Source: a virus. From it: a stretch of DNA of 24,457 nt. This document shows positions 13,234-22,094 of the stretch, piece by piece. Below the pieces are notes generated by a model that saw nothing but the letters and a program-made list of their open reading frames with translations, made no database searches and was not told where the DNA came from. Each line of letters opens with the position of its first letter. Within the stretch, counting starts at the first letter, position 1. The stretch is from positions 1 to 24,457 of the IMG/VR virus record IMGVR_UViG_3300025832_000063. One strand, given 5' to 3'. Position numbers and translations under genes: made by a program.

Positions 13234-14748
13234 ATGGCGAATTATTTAAAACTAAACAAGTCGTACATAGGTAACGACATATTAGAGAACCCTGAGTTTG
13301 CAACGCTAGGTCCGGAGATAATAGTTAATGGTAGTTTTACTGACGTTCCGAACGGAACTGATGTATCGTCTTTACCTAATTGGACTCTAGCGGAAACACC
13401 TGTTTCAGCGACTATAGAGGATAATAAGATAAAGCTTGTAGCTGATAGTGCTAGTGATGGTGTAAAGTACACAGCAGCAGGATTAACGGTAGACAAAGTA
13501 TATAACTTCACATGTGAGATTTCAGGAAATATTACAGACATTCAGACTTACTATAAAGCAAGTGGATTAAGTGGTGATATTGACATAACCTTAACAGGAA
13601 ACGCTTTATCCTTAGAGTTTAAAGCAAAAGGAACAACTGCACTTTTATACTTTAATAGGTTAACTGCGGGTACTACAGAATTTTTTAACTTTCAATTAAA
13701 AGAAACAGGTCAGGTTGAGTATATTGACAACCCTTCGTTTTTAGATGTTGATGATGATACCGATGTAACTACTTTAACGGGGTGGTCTACGGCTGACGCA
13801 AGTTATCCTGCTACATCAACAGATGTTGTAGGCCAAAAGCTTGTAATAGTATCAGGCGGAATATACGAAGGAGCGGGGTATGACTTAACGGGTATACCTG
13901 ACGGAGTGGAGGTTAACCTTAAAATAGAAAGTGTAACCGGTGATATTGGTAATGAAGCTTTATTTTTAAATGGTACAAGTGTTACTATTCCAACTGATTC
14001 AGGGTCTGTTGACTACACGTTTATAAAAGAAGCTAGTAACACTAAGTTATTGTTTAGAGCAGGCTTTAATACTGCAGGTACTACCACCTATGGCAACATC
14101 TCAATCCAACCTACTAACGTGTTTGCTTACGCGTGGAATAGAGGTGGCTCAGGGGTTGGTGCTTCAGGAGAGTTTGCTGTATTTAGTGGTGGAACCGCTA
14201 CGTTAACAACCGCAGCGGGGTCTTCTAATGCCATTATAGGTACTGACACACCTGCCTACTCATCAGGTACTGAATTGGTTCTTAAGTTTAACGTGCTAAG
14301 CAAATCAGAGGGTGTTATCTTTCAAATCTTTGATAGAGTAAATTACCTTACTGTTGACGCAAAGCTTGGAGAGAATGAGTTTAGATATAAAGCAGCGGCT
14401 AACGGCACTAACCTTCTTGTTAACGTAAAGAGCACAGGTGCTACGGATGAGTTCATTAGCTTAAGCGATATAGAGCTCCAAGAGGTTAAGAATCAACCGA
14501 AGCTTATCGGAGTTGATAACGTATCTACAGTGAGTGCGCCAACAAACAGCACGGTTGTAATTAACAACGGTCTGACTGATGGAGCTGACACTGTAACTAT
14601 CACGTATGCAGAGGCTGACGCAACCTCAACGGTACAGATGAGGAACTTCTTCCAAAATGCAATCGTAGAGTCTGCTAACGCAAATAACACAGGTAAGGTT
14701 ATTGAGATTAAGTCTCCTGTCCTTATCACCGACATTGTAGCATCTTAA
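13234..14748 (+). CDS. Modular virion protein, second module-bearing paralogue
   Basis: A 504-residue protein starting one base after its neighbour. The N-terminus MANYLKLNKSYIGNDI matches MTKYIYLNDGTSNVII of the small gene at 11246. Three beta-sandwich-like modules follow at about 28-157, 160-292 and 297-417. They start with VNGSF, IDNPSF and WNRGGSG-type segments and end with FFNFQLKE, GNISIQP and LSDIELQE. The last 80 residues (423-504: VDNVSTVSAPTNSTVVIN, DTVTITYAEAD, VQMRNFFQNAIV, ITDIVAS) match the body of the small proteins. The simplest reading is a small core protein split by a three-module insert. A glycan-binding or decoration function is inferred. The sequences of the modules differ clearly from those in the previous gene. 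Confidence 0.65.
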   Translation: MANYLKLNKSYIGNDILENPEFATLGPEIIVNGSFTDVPNGTDVSSLPNWTLAETPVSATIEDNKIKLVADSASDGVKYTAAGLTVDKVYNFTCEISGNITDIQTYYKASGLSGDIDITLTGNALSLEFKAKGTTALLYFNRLTAGTTEFFNFQLKETGQVEYIDNPSFLDVDDDTDVTTLTGWSTADASYPATSTDVVGQKLVIVSGGIYEGAGYDLTGIPDGVEVNLKIESVTGDIGNEALFLNGTSVTIPTDSGSVDYTFIKEASNTKLLFRAGFNTAGTTTYGNISIQPTNVFAYAWNRGGSGVGASGEFAVFSGGTATLTTAAGSSNAIIGTDTPAYSSGTELVLKFNVLSKSEGVIFQIFDRVNYLTVDAKLGENEFRYKAAANGTNLLVNVKSTGATDEFISLSDIELQEVKNQPKLIGVDNVSTVSAPTNSTVVINNGLTDGADTVTITYAEADATSTVQMRNFFQNAIVESANANNTGKVIEIKSPVLITDIVAS

Positions 14749-14770
14749 TGTTATAATGTAATAGGTTGAA

Positions 14771-14801
14771 AGAGGAGCTCCATAGGGGCTCTTTTTTTTT
14801 T
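14771..14801 (+). terminator. Intrinsic terminator closing the modular array
   Basis: The arms GAGCTCC (14775-14781) and GGGGCTC (14785-14791) pair with one U:G wobble around a tight ATA loop. Ten T residues follow at 14792-14801. The purine-rich AGAG on the left can extend the stem against the T-tract. As at 10854-10887, a -7 promoter element starts only a few bases later. Confidence 0.78.
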
Positions 14802-14804
14802 GCG

Positions 14805-14812
14805 TATATTTG
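14805..14812 (+). promoter_or_regulatory. Bacteroidota-type promoter -7 element (TATATTTG) for the neck/tail genes
   Basis: TATATTTG fits TAnnTTTG and lies three bases after the terminator T-tract. Transcription would begin near 14817, about 11 bases before the ATG at 14828. The upstream position where a -33 TTG would be expected is occupied by the terminator hairpin. Confidence 0.6.
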
Positions 14813-14827
14813 TGAAAAGATTTAATA

Positions 14828-15523
14828 ATGATAGATGACGTTAGAACCACAGTACTTGCTGTGTTAAATAAGAATAACTACGGGTATTTATCTCCAATGG
14901 ATTTTAACCTGTACGCTAAGCAAGCGCAGCTTGAAATATTCGAGAACTTATTTTACCAATACAATACTCAGATAAACTCAGAGAACGCGCGTAGGTCAGG
15001 AACTGACTACGCTGACATATCAAAAGGAATACTTGAGGATATAGATTTGTTTAGTGAGAGCTCAACTTTAACGAGTAATTACGGAACACACGTTTTACCT
15101 AACAATTATTACTATATAAATAGGATTACAATAAGTATTAATAATATTAATGTTGAGGTTGAAAGAGTCTCTCAAGGCAAGATTACAGCTTTAGAAATTT
15201 CCCCACTTACAGCTCCAAGTGATGAGTTCCCTGTATACACTCAAGATGGAGGTGTTATAAAGATTACACCAAATTCGGGCCAAGCAACTGCAAGATATAT
15301 TAGATACCCTTCAACGCCCAAGTGGACTTATACCGCAGTAGGGAGTAATGTACCTATATTTAATCCAAGTGCGGGGGATTATGAGGATTTTGAGCTACCC
15401 CTTAGCTATCAAAACGAGTTGGTGAATAAGATACTTAAGTACGCAGGGGTTGAGATTCGTGAGACCATGGTAGTTGATTTTGCTAATAAACAGGAACAAC
15501 AAAATAATATAGAGCAACAATAA
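14828..15523 (+). CDS. Head-tail connector/ring-type protein (candidate)
   Basis: A 231-residue protein. The N-terminal part (MIDDVRTTVLAVLNKNNYGY, then LSPMDFNLYAKQAQLEIFEN) is helical, followed by a beta-rich middle (LPNNYYYINRITI; VYTDQGG-like VYTQDGGVIKITP) and a helical end (LSYQNELVNKILKYAGVEIR). This helix-beta-helix layout with a conserved K.AQLE.FE.L....N segment is common among small neck or ring proteins of short-tailed phages that seal the portal. It is the first gene of the unit and overlaps the next by one base. The C-terminal tail is Q/N-rich (NKQEQQNNIEQQ) and likely disordered. Portal-binding is inferred from place and fold pattern; no specific family is proven. Confidence 0.62.
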   Translation: MIDDVRTTVLAVLNKNNYGYLSPMDFNLYAKQAQLEIFENLFYQYNTQINSENARRSGTDYADISKGILEDIDLFSESSTLTSNYGTHVLPNNYYYINRITISINNINVEVERVSQGKITALEISPLTAPSDEFPVYTQDGGVIKITPNSGQATARYIRYPSTPKWTYTAVGSNVPIFNPSAGDYEDFELPLSYQNELVNKILKYAGVEIRETMVVDFANKQEQQNNIEQQ

Positions 15524-16446
15524 TGGCATATATATCTCAATACGAATATTACGAAAACAACGGCTCTAATCCTGAGGATAAGAATTGGGGTTCATATCAG
15601 TACGTTAGCCTAAAGGATATAGTAACAAACTTCATGCTTATGTACCAAGGGAATCATTCCCTTGTAAATAACGAGGAGCGATACAAGATTATATTCCACG
15701 CAAAACGTGCGATTCAAGAGCTTAACTATGATGCGTTCAAGGAAATCAAAGCGTTAGAGATTTCGCTGCCGGATACGGTGCGATACGTGCTTCCCTCGGA
15801 CTATGTTAATTGGGTTAGGGTATCAATGTTTGAGAACGGCGTGCTATTTCCGTTAACTGAAAACATTCAAGCTACTACTGCTCAAGCGTATCTTAAAGAT
15901 AATAGCGGGGCTTTATTGTTTGATGAGAACGGCGAGGTGCTAAACCCTGAGTTCTCAGATTTTGACCTTGCTAGGATTAAAGGAACTAAGAAGAGTATAT
16001 ACCTAAACGAGTCTAGCCCATTCAACGGTAATGAAGGTTACTGCTGTGATGGTGCTTGGTATTTTGACTACGCTATAGGTGCTCGTTATGGTTTAAATAC
16101 AGAGACTGCAAATGCTAACCCAACCTTCAGGATAGATTCTAAGGCGGGTGTTATAAACTTTGACTCTACAATGGCAGGTAGGTCTGTTATATTAGAGTAT
16201 GTTTCTGATGGTATGGAGGGTGGTAATAACTCTCTCATTACTGTAAACAAGTTGTTTGAGGAGTACGTGTACGCATACATTCAGTACGCTATACTTAATA
16301 GCAAGCTTGGTGTTCAGGAGTACATAGTTTCTCGTGCAAGAAAGCAGAAGTCAGCACTACTACGTAATGCTAAAATAAGAATTAGTAACATACACCCCGG
16401 TAGACTCCTAATGAATCTAAGAGGGCAATCTAAGTGGATTAAATAA
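15523..16446 (+). CDS. Neck/tail tubular protein A-like (candidate)
   Basis: A 307-residue protein coupled to the previous gene (TAATG at 15521-15525). It contains ERYKIIFHAKRAIQELNYDA followed by EIKALEISLPDTVRYVLPSD and YVNWVRVSMFENGVLFPLTE at about 52-115. This is a pattern I know from tail tubular A (T7 gp11-like) or ring proteins in marine and Bacteroidota short-tailed phages. Residues 170-180 hold a double cysteine (GYCCDGAW). Beta strands at 205-230 (FRIDSKAGVINFDSTMAGRS, VILEYVSDG) precede a helix and a basic end (RARKQKSALLRNAKIRI, then HPGRLLMNLRGQSKWIK). It would join the portal/connector to the tail hub encoded next. The stretch LPSDYVNWVRV is the strongest family clue. Confidence 0.68.
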   Translation: MAYISQYEYYENNGSNPEDKNWGSYQYVSLKDIVTNFMLMYQGNHSLVNNEERYKIIFHAKRAIQELNYDAFKEIKALEISLPDTVRYVLPSDYVNWVRVSMFENGVLFPLTENIQATTAQAYLKDNSGALLFDENGEVLNPEFSDFDLARIKGTKKSIYLNESSPFNGNEGYCCDGAWYFDYAIGARYGLNTETANANPTFRIDSKAGVINFDSTMAGRSVILEYVSDGMEGGNNSLITVNKLFEEYVYAYIQYAILNSKLGVQEYIVSRARKQKSALLRNAKIRISNIHPGRLLMNLRGQSKWIK

Positions 16447-16448
16447 AT

Positions 16449-19400
16449 ATGGCTAACTTAAAAAGGCACTTTATATCCGGTAGGATGAATAAGTCTGTCG
16501 ATGAACGGCTTGTACCTAACGGTGAGTATGTGGACGCAATGAATGTTCGTCTTGGTTCTACTGAAGAATCTGAGATAGGTTCTGTAGAGTCATCAAAGGG
16601 TAACGAGCTTTTAACTGCAATTAACTTAGGGACTTACTCAGATGTACAGTATGACTTAAGTCCTAATGCAAGGTGTATTGGGGCTTTTGAGGATGGTGCT
16701 AATGAAACTATATATTGGTTTATACACGATAATAATACAGGTACAAATACAAGTACAAATAAAGCTGACCTTATTGTGTCTTATAATACAAATGTAAAGT
16801 CAGTAGAGTACCACGTTATTAGTTTTAAAAACGATGATGACCCTACAAACACCACGTTAAACTTTAATTCTAGTTACCTTGTTAGTAACGTAAATAAGGT
16901 TGGTAACTTTTTGTTTTTTACAGACAACTACAATCCACCAAGAAAGATAAATGTAAACTCAAGTTACGGATACCCAACCTCAATCACGGGTAGCGATAAC
17001 TTTGAGTACAATGATATATTAGTAATTTTAGACCCACCTGCTCAAGCACCTTTGGTTACAGGTATTGACAACCCAAGCATTACTGATACTTTTATGCAGG
17101 ACAGGTTTATATGCTTTGGTTACAGGTATGAGTACGCTGACGGCGAGTACTCAGCTACATCACAGTTTACCAATCCAAGTTTTTTACCTAAACCATTTGA
17201 GCTTTCACCTGAGAGCGGTGTAAACGATGGTATGGTAAATAGTATAAACACTGCTGAGGTTACCTTTTTTACAGGCGGCTCTCAAGTAAAAAGTGTTGAG
17301 ATATTATTTAAAGAGTCTGACTCAGGAACTATTAAGGTTATTGAGAAGCTTAACAAGAAAGACTTAAACTACTTAGACAACACGAATTATACGTATTTAT
17401 TTACAGATAGTAAGATATTTACTATACTATCAGAGGGTGAGATATTACGTTTGTATGATAACGTACCATTACTTGCTAAAACACAAACCTTAATGGGTAA
17501 CCGTATTATGTACGGTAACTACGTTGAGGGTTACGATTTAAAACGTGGCGGTCAAAATACTCGACTATCTTACACTGTAGATGTTAACAGCACAGATATT
17601 GGTTTTAACGCATTATCTAATAATGGGTTTAACAATGTCGGATACACTATCAACTCTGCTTCTCCTGTAACTACACTTGGTAATGTGGTTGTAGATTTAT
17701 CAAACATACAGGATAAGTTAACAGCGGGCTCTGCCTTTTCATTTAGCTTTAGGCTAGAACATAATAGTTTTAATGGAGCACCTGCAACTTTACCTGCATC
17801 TACAAATAACAACATGGAGTTTGGGTTTACATACATACTCCCTCAGAACTTTAGTAATACAACAGAGCTTTTAAATAGCACGGACTTTCAAGATAAGTTA
17901 GGCTTATCCTCTTCTATAGTGCCTATAAGTACAGCTTGTGAAAGGCAAACCTTAACAGATAGATATAACTGCGCGTTGTCAGACACTCTTCAAGGAGGCT
18001 ATAGTCTTTATAGCAGCGGTATTTCTGCTGTTGAACAACCTATCATTGCAGGTCCTTCATCAGGTACGGAGATGAGTCTAGTTGTTTTGGCAGCGGTATA
18101 TACAAACGACCCTGCTCTACCTGTTATAGGTAGCTTAGCTTTTGAGTATTTTGATATAGCTGAGGCTGAGTTCTCTTTTCAACAAGAGCCAAGCTCTGCG
18201 AGCCTTCATAGTAACAGAGGTTACGAGATAGGTATTGTTTATATGGATGGGTTTAACAGGGCTACGACAGCTTTGGTGAGTGAGTCGAATACAGTTTACG
18301 TTCCCTGCTCAGCAAGTCCGACTAAAAATGAGGTGGTTGTAAATATACCCCCATCACAATTAGCTCCTGACTTTGCTAAGAGATATAAGTTTGTGATAAA
18401 ACCTGACGGTGAGCAGTACGAAACTATTTACTCAAACATTTACTTTAAAGACTCTGAAAGCGATTTTACATACTTCTTATTGGAAGGTGAGAACATTGCT
18501 AAGGTTGAAGAGGGTGATAGATATATCGTAAAACGAGACTCAACAGGGCCGTTAAGGAGCTGTGCTCAAGCAACTGTATTGGAAAAGAAAGCTCAGGCAG
18601 AGGATTTTATAACAGTTTTGGACTCAAATGGAGACGCTATAACAGTTCCCGCAGGAACTTATATGAAGATGATGACCACTAACTTTGCAGCAGGCTCATC
18701 AAGTTCTTCGTTCAATCAATCAGGTATTCAATCGGCTGAGCAAAACGTGCCTAGTACAATTACTTATCTTGAGTATGATGGATTTAGCACCCCCGCTTCA
18801 GGTGGTGGTAGCCCATACACAAATACTTTTATACATAGAGGTTCTCAAATTAATATTAGCATTGATTGGTACAGGGCGGGAACTAACTATGTAGGAGATA
18901 GAAATTGCAATAAGTTAGAGTATAACTTTACAGCTAATGTTACAGCTTCCCAAGACTACGTAGATATTATAGCTTTATGGAATGGTGAGAATGTATCAAA
19001 CCTACTACCTAATGACTTTGTTTACAACTCAACATTACTTACCACTACTGCGGAAATAACTGCATTTGAACAAAGCGGAACCTCTTCAACTAGAAGGTTG
19101 CAGTGGTTTAAAAACGCAACTGATAACCAAATAAAGCTTTTGATTAGTGGTTATCAATCTTGTGCAAGCGGTACTACTTCAAGTATTACCTCTAACTTTC
19201 AAATATTTATAGCAGGAGAAACTAATCTTATTGTTTTTGAAACCGAACCTACAGACGCTTTACCTGACGTTTGGTATGAGGGTCAAGATTCGTATCCAAT
19301 TGATACAGTTACAGGATACCACTTAGATGGTGGTAACTTTGCTGACCCTGATGACCAAGACCAAAGCGCAACACAGCCTGCTATACTACACCTTAAGTTT

Positions 19401-21080
19401 TCTAACTGCTATGCTTTTGGTAACGGAGTAGAGAGTTATACTATTAGAGATTCTGTAAAAGGAAGAGCTATGAGCTTAGGTAATCGTGTGACTACAGTTT
19501 CAGAGCAGGACTACAAAAGAGCTCATAGAAGCAGTGATATTACTTATAGTGGTATATACAATGATGAGACGAACTTAAATAGATTAAACGAGTTCAACTT
19601 AGGGTTAGCTAATTTTAAAGCCTTAGAGGACTCCTTTGGACCTGTAAACAAGCTTTTTGCTCGTGAAACAAATATACTCACCCTTCAGGAAGATAAAATA
19701 TCTTACGTTCTTTCGGGTACAAATTTATTGTCAGACGCAAGTGGTGGTGGTGTTTTAACGTCTGTACCTGAGGTGTTAGGTAAGCAGATAGCTAGAATAG
19801 AAGACTACGGTATTAGTGATAATACTGAGAGCTTTGCCTCGTATGGTAGCAGTAAGTTTTTTACAGATGCTAAGCGAGGCGCTGTTATACAGTTAAAAGG
19901 CGACGGCCCATCAGAAAGTCTTAATGTTATTTCAGAGCTTGGAATGCGCAGTTGGTTTAGAGACTTATTTACTGATAGCTTTGAAACTCAAAAGCTTGGC
20001 GGTTATGACCCTTACATGAATGAGTATGTTTTATCTAACAACGACATACTACTACCTAAAGAAGAGGAGTGTATTCCTTGTGGTCAAAGGCAAACTTTCT
20101 CATTAAAGCCTAGCGGAACTAAATCTTTTTGTGTAGACTTATTAACAACGCTTGGCGATGTTCCATTTATTTTTTCTGCAGGAGCTGATGAATTTACGGT
20201 ATCAATAAATTGGGATGGCAGCACTTCCATATACCCAAGCATAACAGGTAATGAAACTAGAACTCTTAATAAAGATAAAACAACCCCAACAAAAGCATTA
20301 ATATCTATACAAAATAATAGTTCGGAAAATGATGCAACTATTGATTTAACTTCAGGATGCCCTGAGGGGACGGCGCAAAAAATAAGAACTATTGTACTTA
20401 CTAATAATAGTGACGCGAGTAAGGTGTTAAATTGTTTTTGGAGTTATGATGGTGGTACTTCAGAGGTATTCAGTCCTGACAATATTATAGAATTTACTAG
20501 CAGTACTGATGCTGCACATGCTTCTTTTTACCAAACATACATCGGAGACCAAGGGCAGGGCTCAATACCTGTAAAAGGAAATGACCTTACCATAAGAACA
20601 AGTGCTAATGCTGAAACTTTTTATAACTTAAATAATAAAGACAGGTTTTTGTGGTTAAATACTGATACAGACTACGCAAATACGTCAGCAGACTTATTGA
20701 ATTTGATTGGTGCGGCAACCTCTCTGACACCAAATAATAATGGTGCAAATGAGTTTAGTGCTACATTTACTATGCCTACAGGAGCTTATGAATACTTATA
20801 TTTAGTATGGGACTTACGAAGACAGCCTGAAAGCTTTGTTTGTTTTGACGCTTCTAGTTTAGCAGATGTATGCTGTGAATGTTCTTGTTCGCAAGCTACA
20901 ACTACTTATACAGTAACCAATTCAGGTAGTACAACTATTACAGTAGGTTACAACGGAGGCTCTAACGCTGAAACTTTATTAGGTAATTCTTCTGTAGATG
21001 TTTGCTCTACAGATTACCCTACTTTTACCCCTGTTACCGCAGCAGGTGTTACTATAACAGTTAAAGATTGTGATTGCTAA
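16449..21080 (+). CDS. Large tail hub/muzzle-type virion protein (tail tubular B / stabilization protein-like)
   Basis: A 1543-residue protein, the largest in the window. The N-terminus (about 5-50) reads KRHFISGRMNKSVDERLVPN, GEYVDAMNVRLG and EIGSVESSKGNELL. This GxMNxxxDERLxPxGEYxDAxNxR signature marks the tail nozzle/hub proteins of short-tailed phages (T7 gp12-like; 'stabilization protein' in crAss-like phages). FFTDNYNPPRKINVN at about 158-172 is also typical. The middle is beta-rich throughout, probably propeller and sandwich domains. Near 1204-1215 and 1474-1481 there are cysteine clusters (EEECIPCGQ and VCCECSCSQ). The last 60 residues form a separate small module, YTVTNSGSTTITV to VKDCDC. 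It follows the tubular A-like gene directly. The distal tail and possible host-contact role are inferred. Fold confidence is high for the N-terminus, low for the rest. Confidence 0.78.
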   Translation: MANLKRHFISGRMNKSVDERLVPNGEYVDAMNVRLGSTEESEIGSVESSKGNELLTAINLGTYSDVQYDLSPNARCIGAFEDGANETIYWFIHDNNTGTNTSTNKADLIVSYNTNVKSVEYHVISFKNDDDPTNTTLNFNSSYLVSNVNKVGNFLFFTDNYNPPRKINVNSSYGYPTSITGSDNFEYNDILVILDPPAQAPLVTGIDNPSITDTFMQDRFICFGYRYEYADGEYSATSQFTNPSFLPKPFELSPESGVNDGMVNSINTAEVTFFTGGSQVKSVEILFKESDSGTIKVIEKLNKKDLNYLDNTNYTYLFTDSKIFTILSEGEILRLYDNVPLLAKTQTLMGNRIMYGNYVEGYDLKRGGQNTRLSYTVDVNSTDIGFNALSNNGFNNVGYTINSASPVTTLGNVVVDLSNIQDKLTAGSAFSFSFRLEHNSFNGAPATLPASTNNNMEFGFTYILPQNFSNTTELLNSTDFQDKLGLSSSIVPISTACERQTLTDRYNCALSDTLQGGYSLYSSGISAVEQPIIAGPSSGTEMSLVVLAAVYTNDPALPVIGSLAFEYFDIAEAEFSFQQEPSSASLHSNRGYEIGIVYMDGFNRATTALVSESNTVYVPCSASPTKNEVVVNIPPSQLAPDFAKRYKFVIKPDGEQYETIYSNIYFKDSESDFTYFLLEGENIAKVEEGDRYIVKRDSTGPLRSCAQATVLEKKAQAEDFITVLDSNGDAITVPAGTYMKMMTTNFAAGSSSSSFNQSGIQSAEQNVPSTITYLEYDGFSTPASGGGSPYTNTFIHRGSQINISIDWYRAGTNYVGDRNCNKLEYNFTANVTASQDYVDIIALWNGENVSNLLPNDFVYNSTLLTTTAEITAFEQSGTSSTRRLQWFKNATDNQIKLLISGYQSCASGTTSSITSNFQIFIAGETNLIVFETEPTDALPDVWYEGQDSYPIDTVTGYHLDGGNFADPDDQDQSATQPAILHLKFSNCYAFGNGVESYTIRDSVKGRAMSLGNRVTTVSEQDYKRAHRSSDITYSGIYNDETNLNRLNEFNLGLANFKALEDSFGPVNKLFARETNILTLQEDKISYVLSGTNLLSDASGGGVLTSVPEVLGKQIARIEDYGISDNTESFASYGSSKFFTDAKRGAVIQLKGDGPSESLNVISELGMRSWFRDLFTDSFETQKLGGYDPYMNEYVLSNNDILLPKEEECIPCGQRQTFSLKPSGTKSFCVDLLTTLGDVPFIFSAGADEFTVSINWDGSTSIYPSITGNETRTLNKDKTTPTKALISIQNNSSENDATIDLTSGCPEGTAQKIRTIVLTNNSDASKVLNCFWSYDGGTSEVFSPDNIIEFTSSTDAAHASFYQTYIGDQGQGSIPVKGNDLTIRTSANAETFYNLNNKDRFLWLNTDTDYANTSADLLNLIGAATSLTPNNNGANEFSATFTMPTGAYEYLYLVWDLRRQPESFVCFDASSLADVCCECSCSQATTTYTVTNSGSTTITVGYNGGSNAETLLGNSSVDVCSTDYPTFTPVTAAGVTITVKDCDC

Positions 21081-22093
21081 TGGCTAATTTTGGAGATTAT
21101 TATTTAAACGGCTCAGACTTAAGCACTGCAACGGCGGTGTTTACAGATTCAGATATGACAACTCTTGCTATTGCAGGGTATTATTCAGACGGTGTTGTTA
21201 CGAGGTATCAAACCGCGTCAGTGGGCCTCGGCCCTGTATTAACTTGCCCTCAGTGTACAGACTTAGCCCCATCAACTATTCAGGGTTTATCAATAGCACC
21301 TCAAGGATTGTATGAGATATATACAAATTTTGGTACTGATATTGGTGCTATAAGAGTTGAGGCTATTAACTTAGTTATAACCGCGCCATCTGCACAATCT
21401 AAACCTGTGGGATTGTTTTTTTTAAATACAAGCTCGCAACAAAGATATGGTAGGTTTTCTAATAGGGGAGGTAACACTTCTACTTACTCAGGTCCTATAG
21501 TAACCGCAGACCAATCAATACCTCAATATTTTTGGTGGGGAGACTATAATAATTATTGTTCAAATTGGTCTACTACTGATATGAGTTTTGATAAATTTGA
21601 GTACAACACTCAGTCTGATTCTTATCAAGCTACCGGAAATTCTATAGCAACTACAAATGCAAATAAAATACCTACAGCTTTAACTAATCAAACTTTAAAC
21701 GATACATTAATTACATACATACCAAAGGCAAGCGCAACTGATTTTACTTTATTAAGTCAATTATATCTACCTTGCACTGCAGCTTCAGTAACAGTAAACG
21801 TAAATGCTCCTGTGGCTTTGAGCGCAATAAGTTGTTCACCGGGAACAATATTGAGTCATCTAGATGCTTGTGGTTATAGTTCTACATTTGTAGATTACTT
21901 TCACGGACCTGCAACCACCACTGTAAGCTCAATAATAAACATAGGAGATTTTATGTTTCAAGACGCTAACGCATCTGCAATATTATTTGATGGGTATTAC
22001 AAAACTAGTGGAGCAAATCTACAAGGAGTAGCTGTGCCTTTTGGTTCATTTAGAGTTCAAGGAGGAGTAGTAACAGAAATACAAGCTTGTTAA
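21080..22093 (+). CDS. Appendage or receptor-binding candidate with a GD...DGYY...GVVT...C module
   Basis: A 337-residue protein. The ATG at 21080 overlaps the previous stop (TAATG) and is preferred to an in-frame TTG six bases upstream. The N-terminus NGDYYLNGSDLS-like segment (GDYYLNGSDLSTATAVFTDS, then AIAGYYSDGVVTRYQ and CPQC) and the C-terminus (YFHGP, IGDFMFQD, LFDGYYKTSG, FRVQGGVVTEIQAC) are versions of a small module. Its pattern is YYHxG...GDxxYxD......DGYY....V..GVVT.I..C, which I know from ends of Bacteroidota phage and surface proteins. The centre has aromatic-rich strands (QYFWWGDYNNYCSNW) that could form a ligand-binding surface. A tail appendage or receptor-binding role is inferred from position after the hub. 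Confidence 0.62.
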   Translation: MANFGDYYLNGSDLSTATAVFTDSDMTTLAIAGYYSDGVVTRYQTASVGLGPVLTCPQCTDLAPSTIQGLSIAPQGLYEIYTNFGTDIGAIRVEAINLVITAPSAQSKPVGLFFLNTSSQQRYGRFSNRGGNTSTYSGPIVTADQSIPQYFWWGDYNNYCSNWSTTDMSFDKFEYNTQSDSYQATGNSIATTNANKIPTALTNQTLNDTLITYIPKASATDFTLLSQLYLPCTAASVTVNVNAPVALSAISCSPGTILSHLDACGYSSTFVDYFHGPATTTVSSIINIGDFMFQDANASAILFDGYYKTSGANLQGVAVPFGSFRVQGGVVTEIQAC

Positions 22094-22094
22094 T

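Noticed and set aside
18685-18894. 69-codon + strand frame within the large hub gene
   Set aside because: Shadow frame; the hub frame is uninterrupted and has a coherent sequence.
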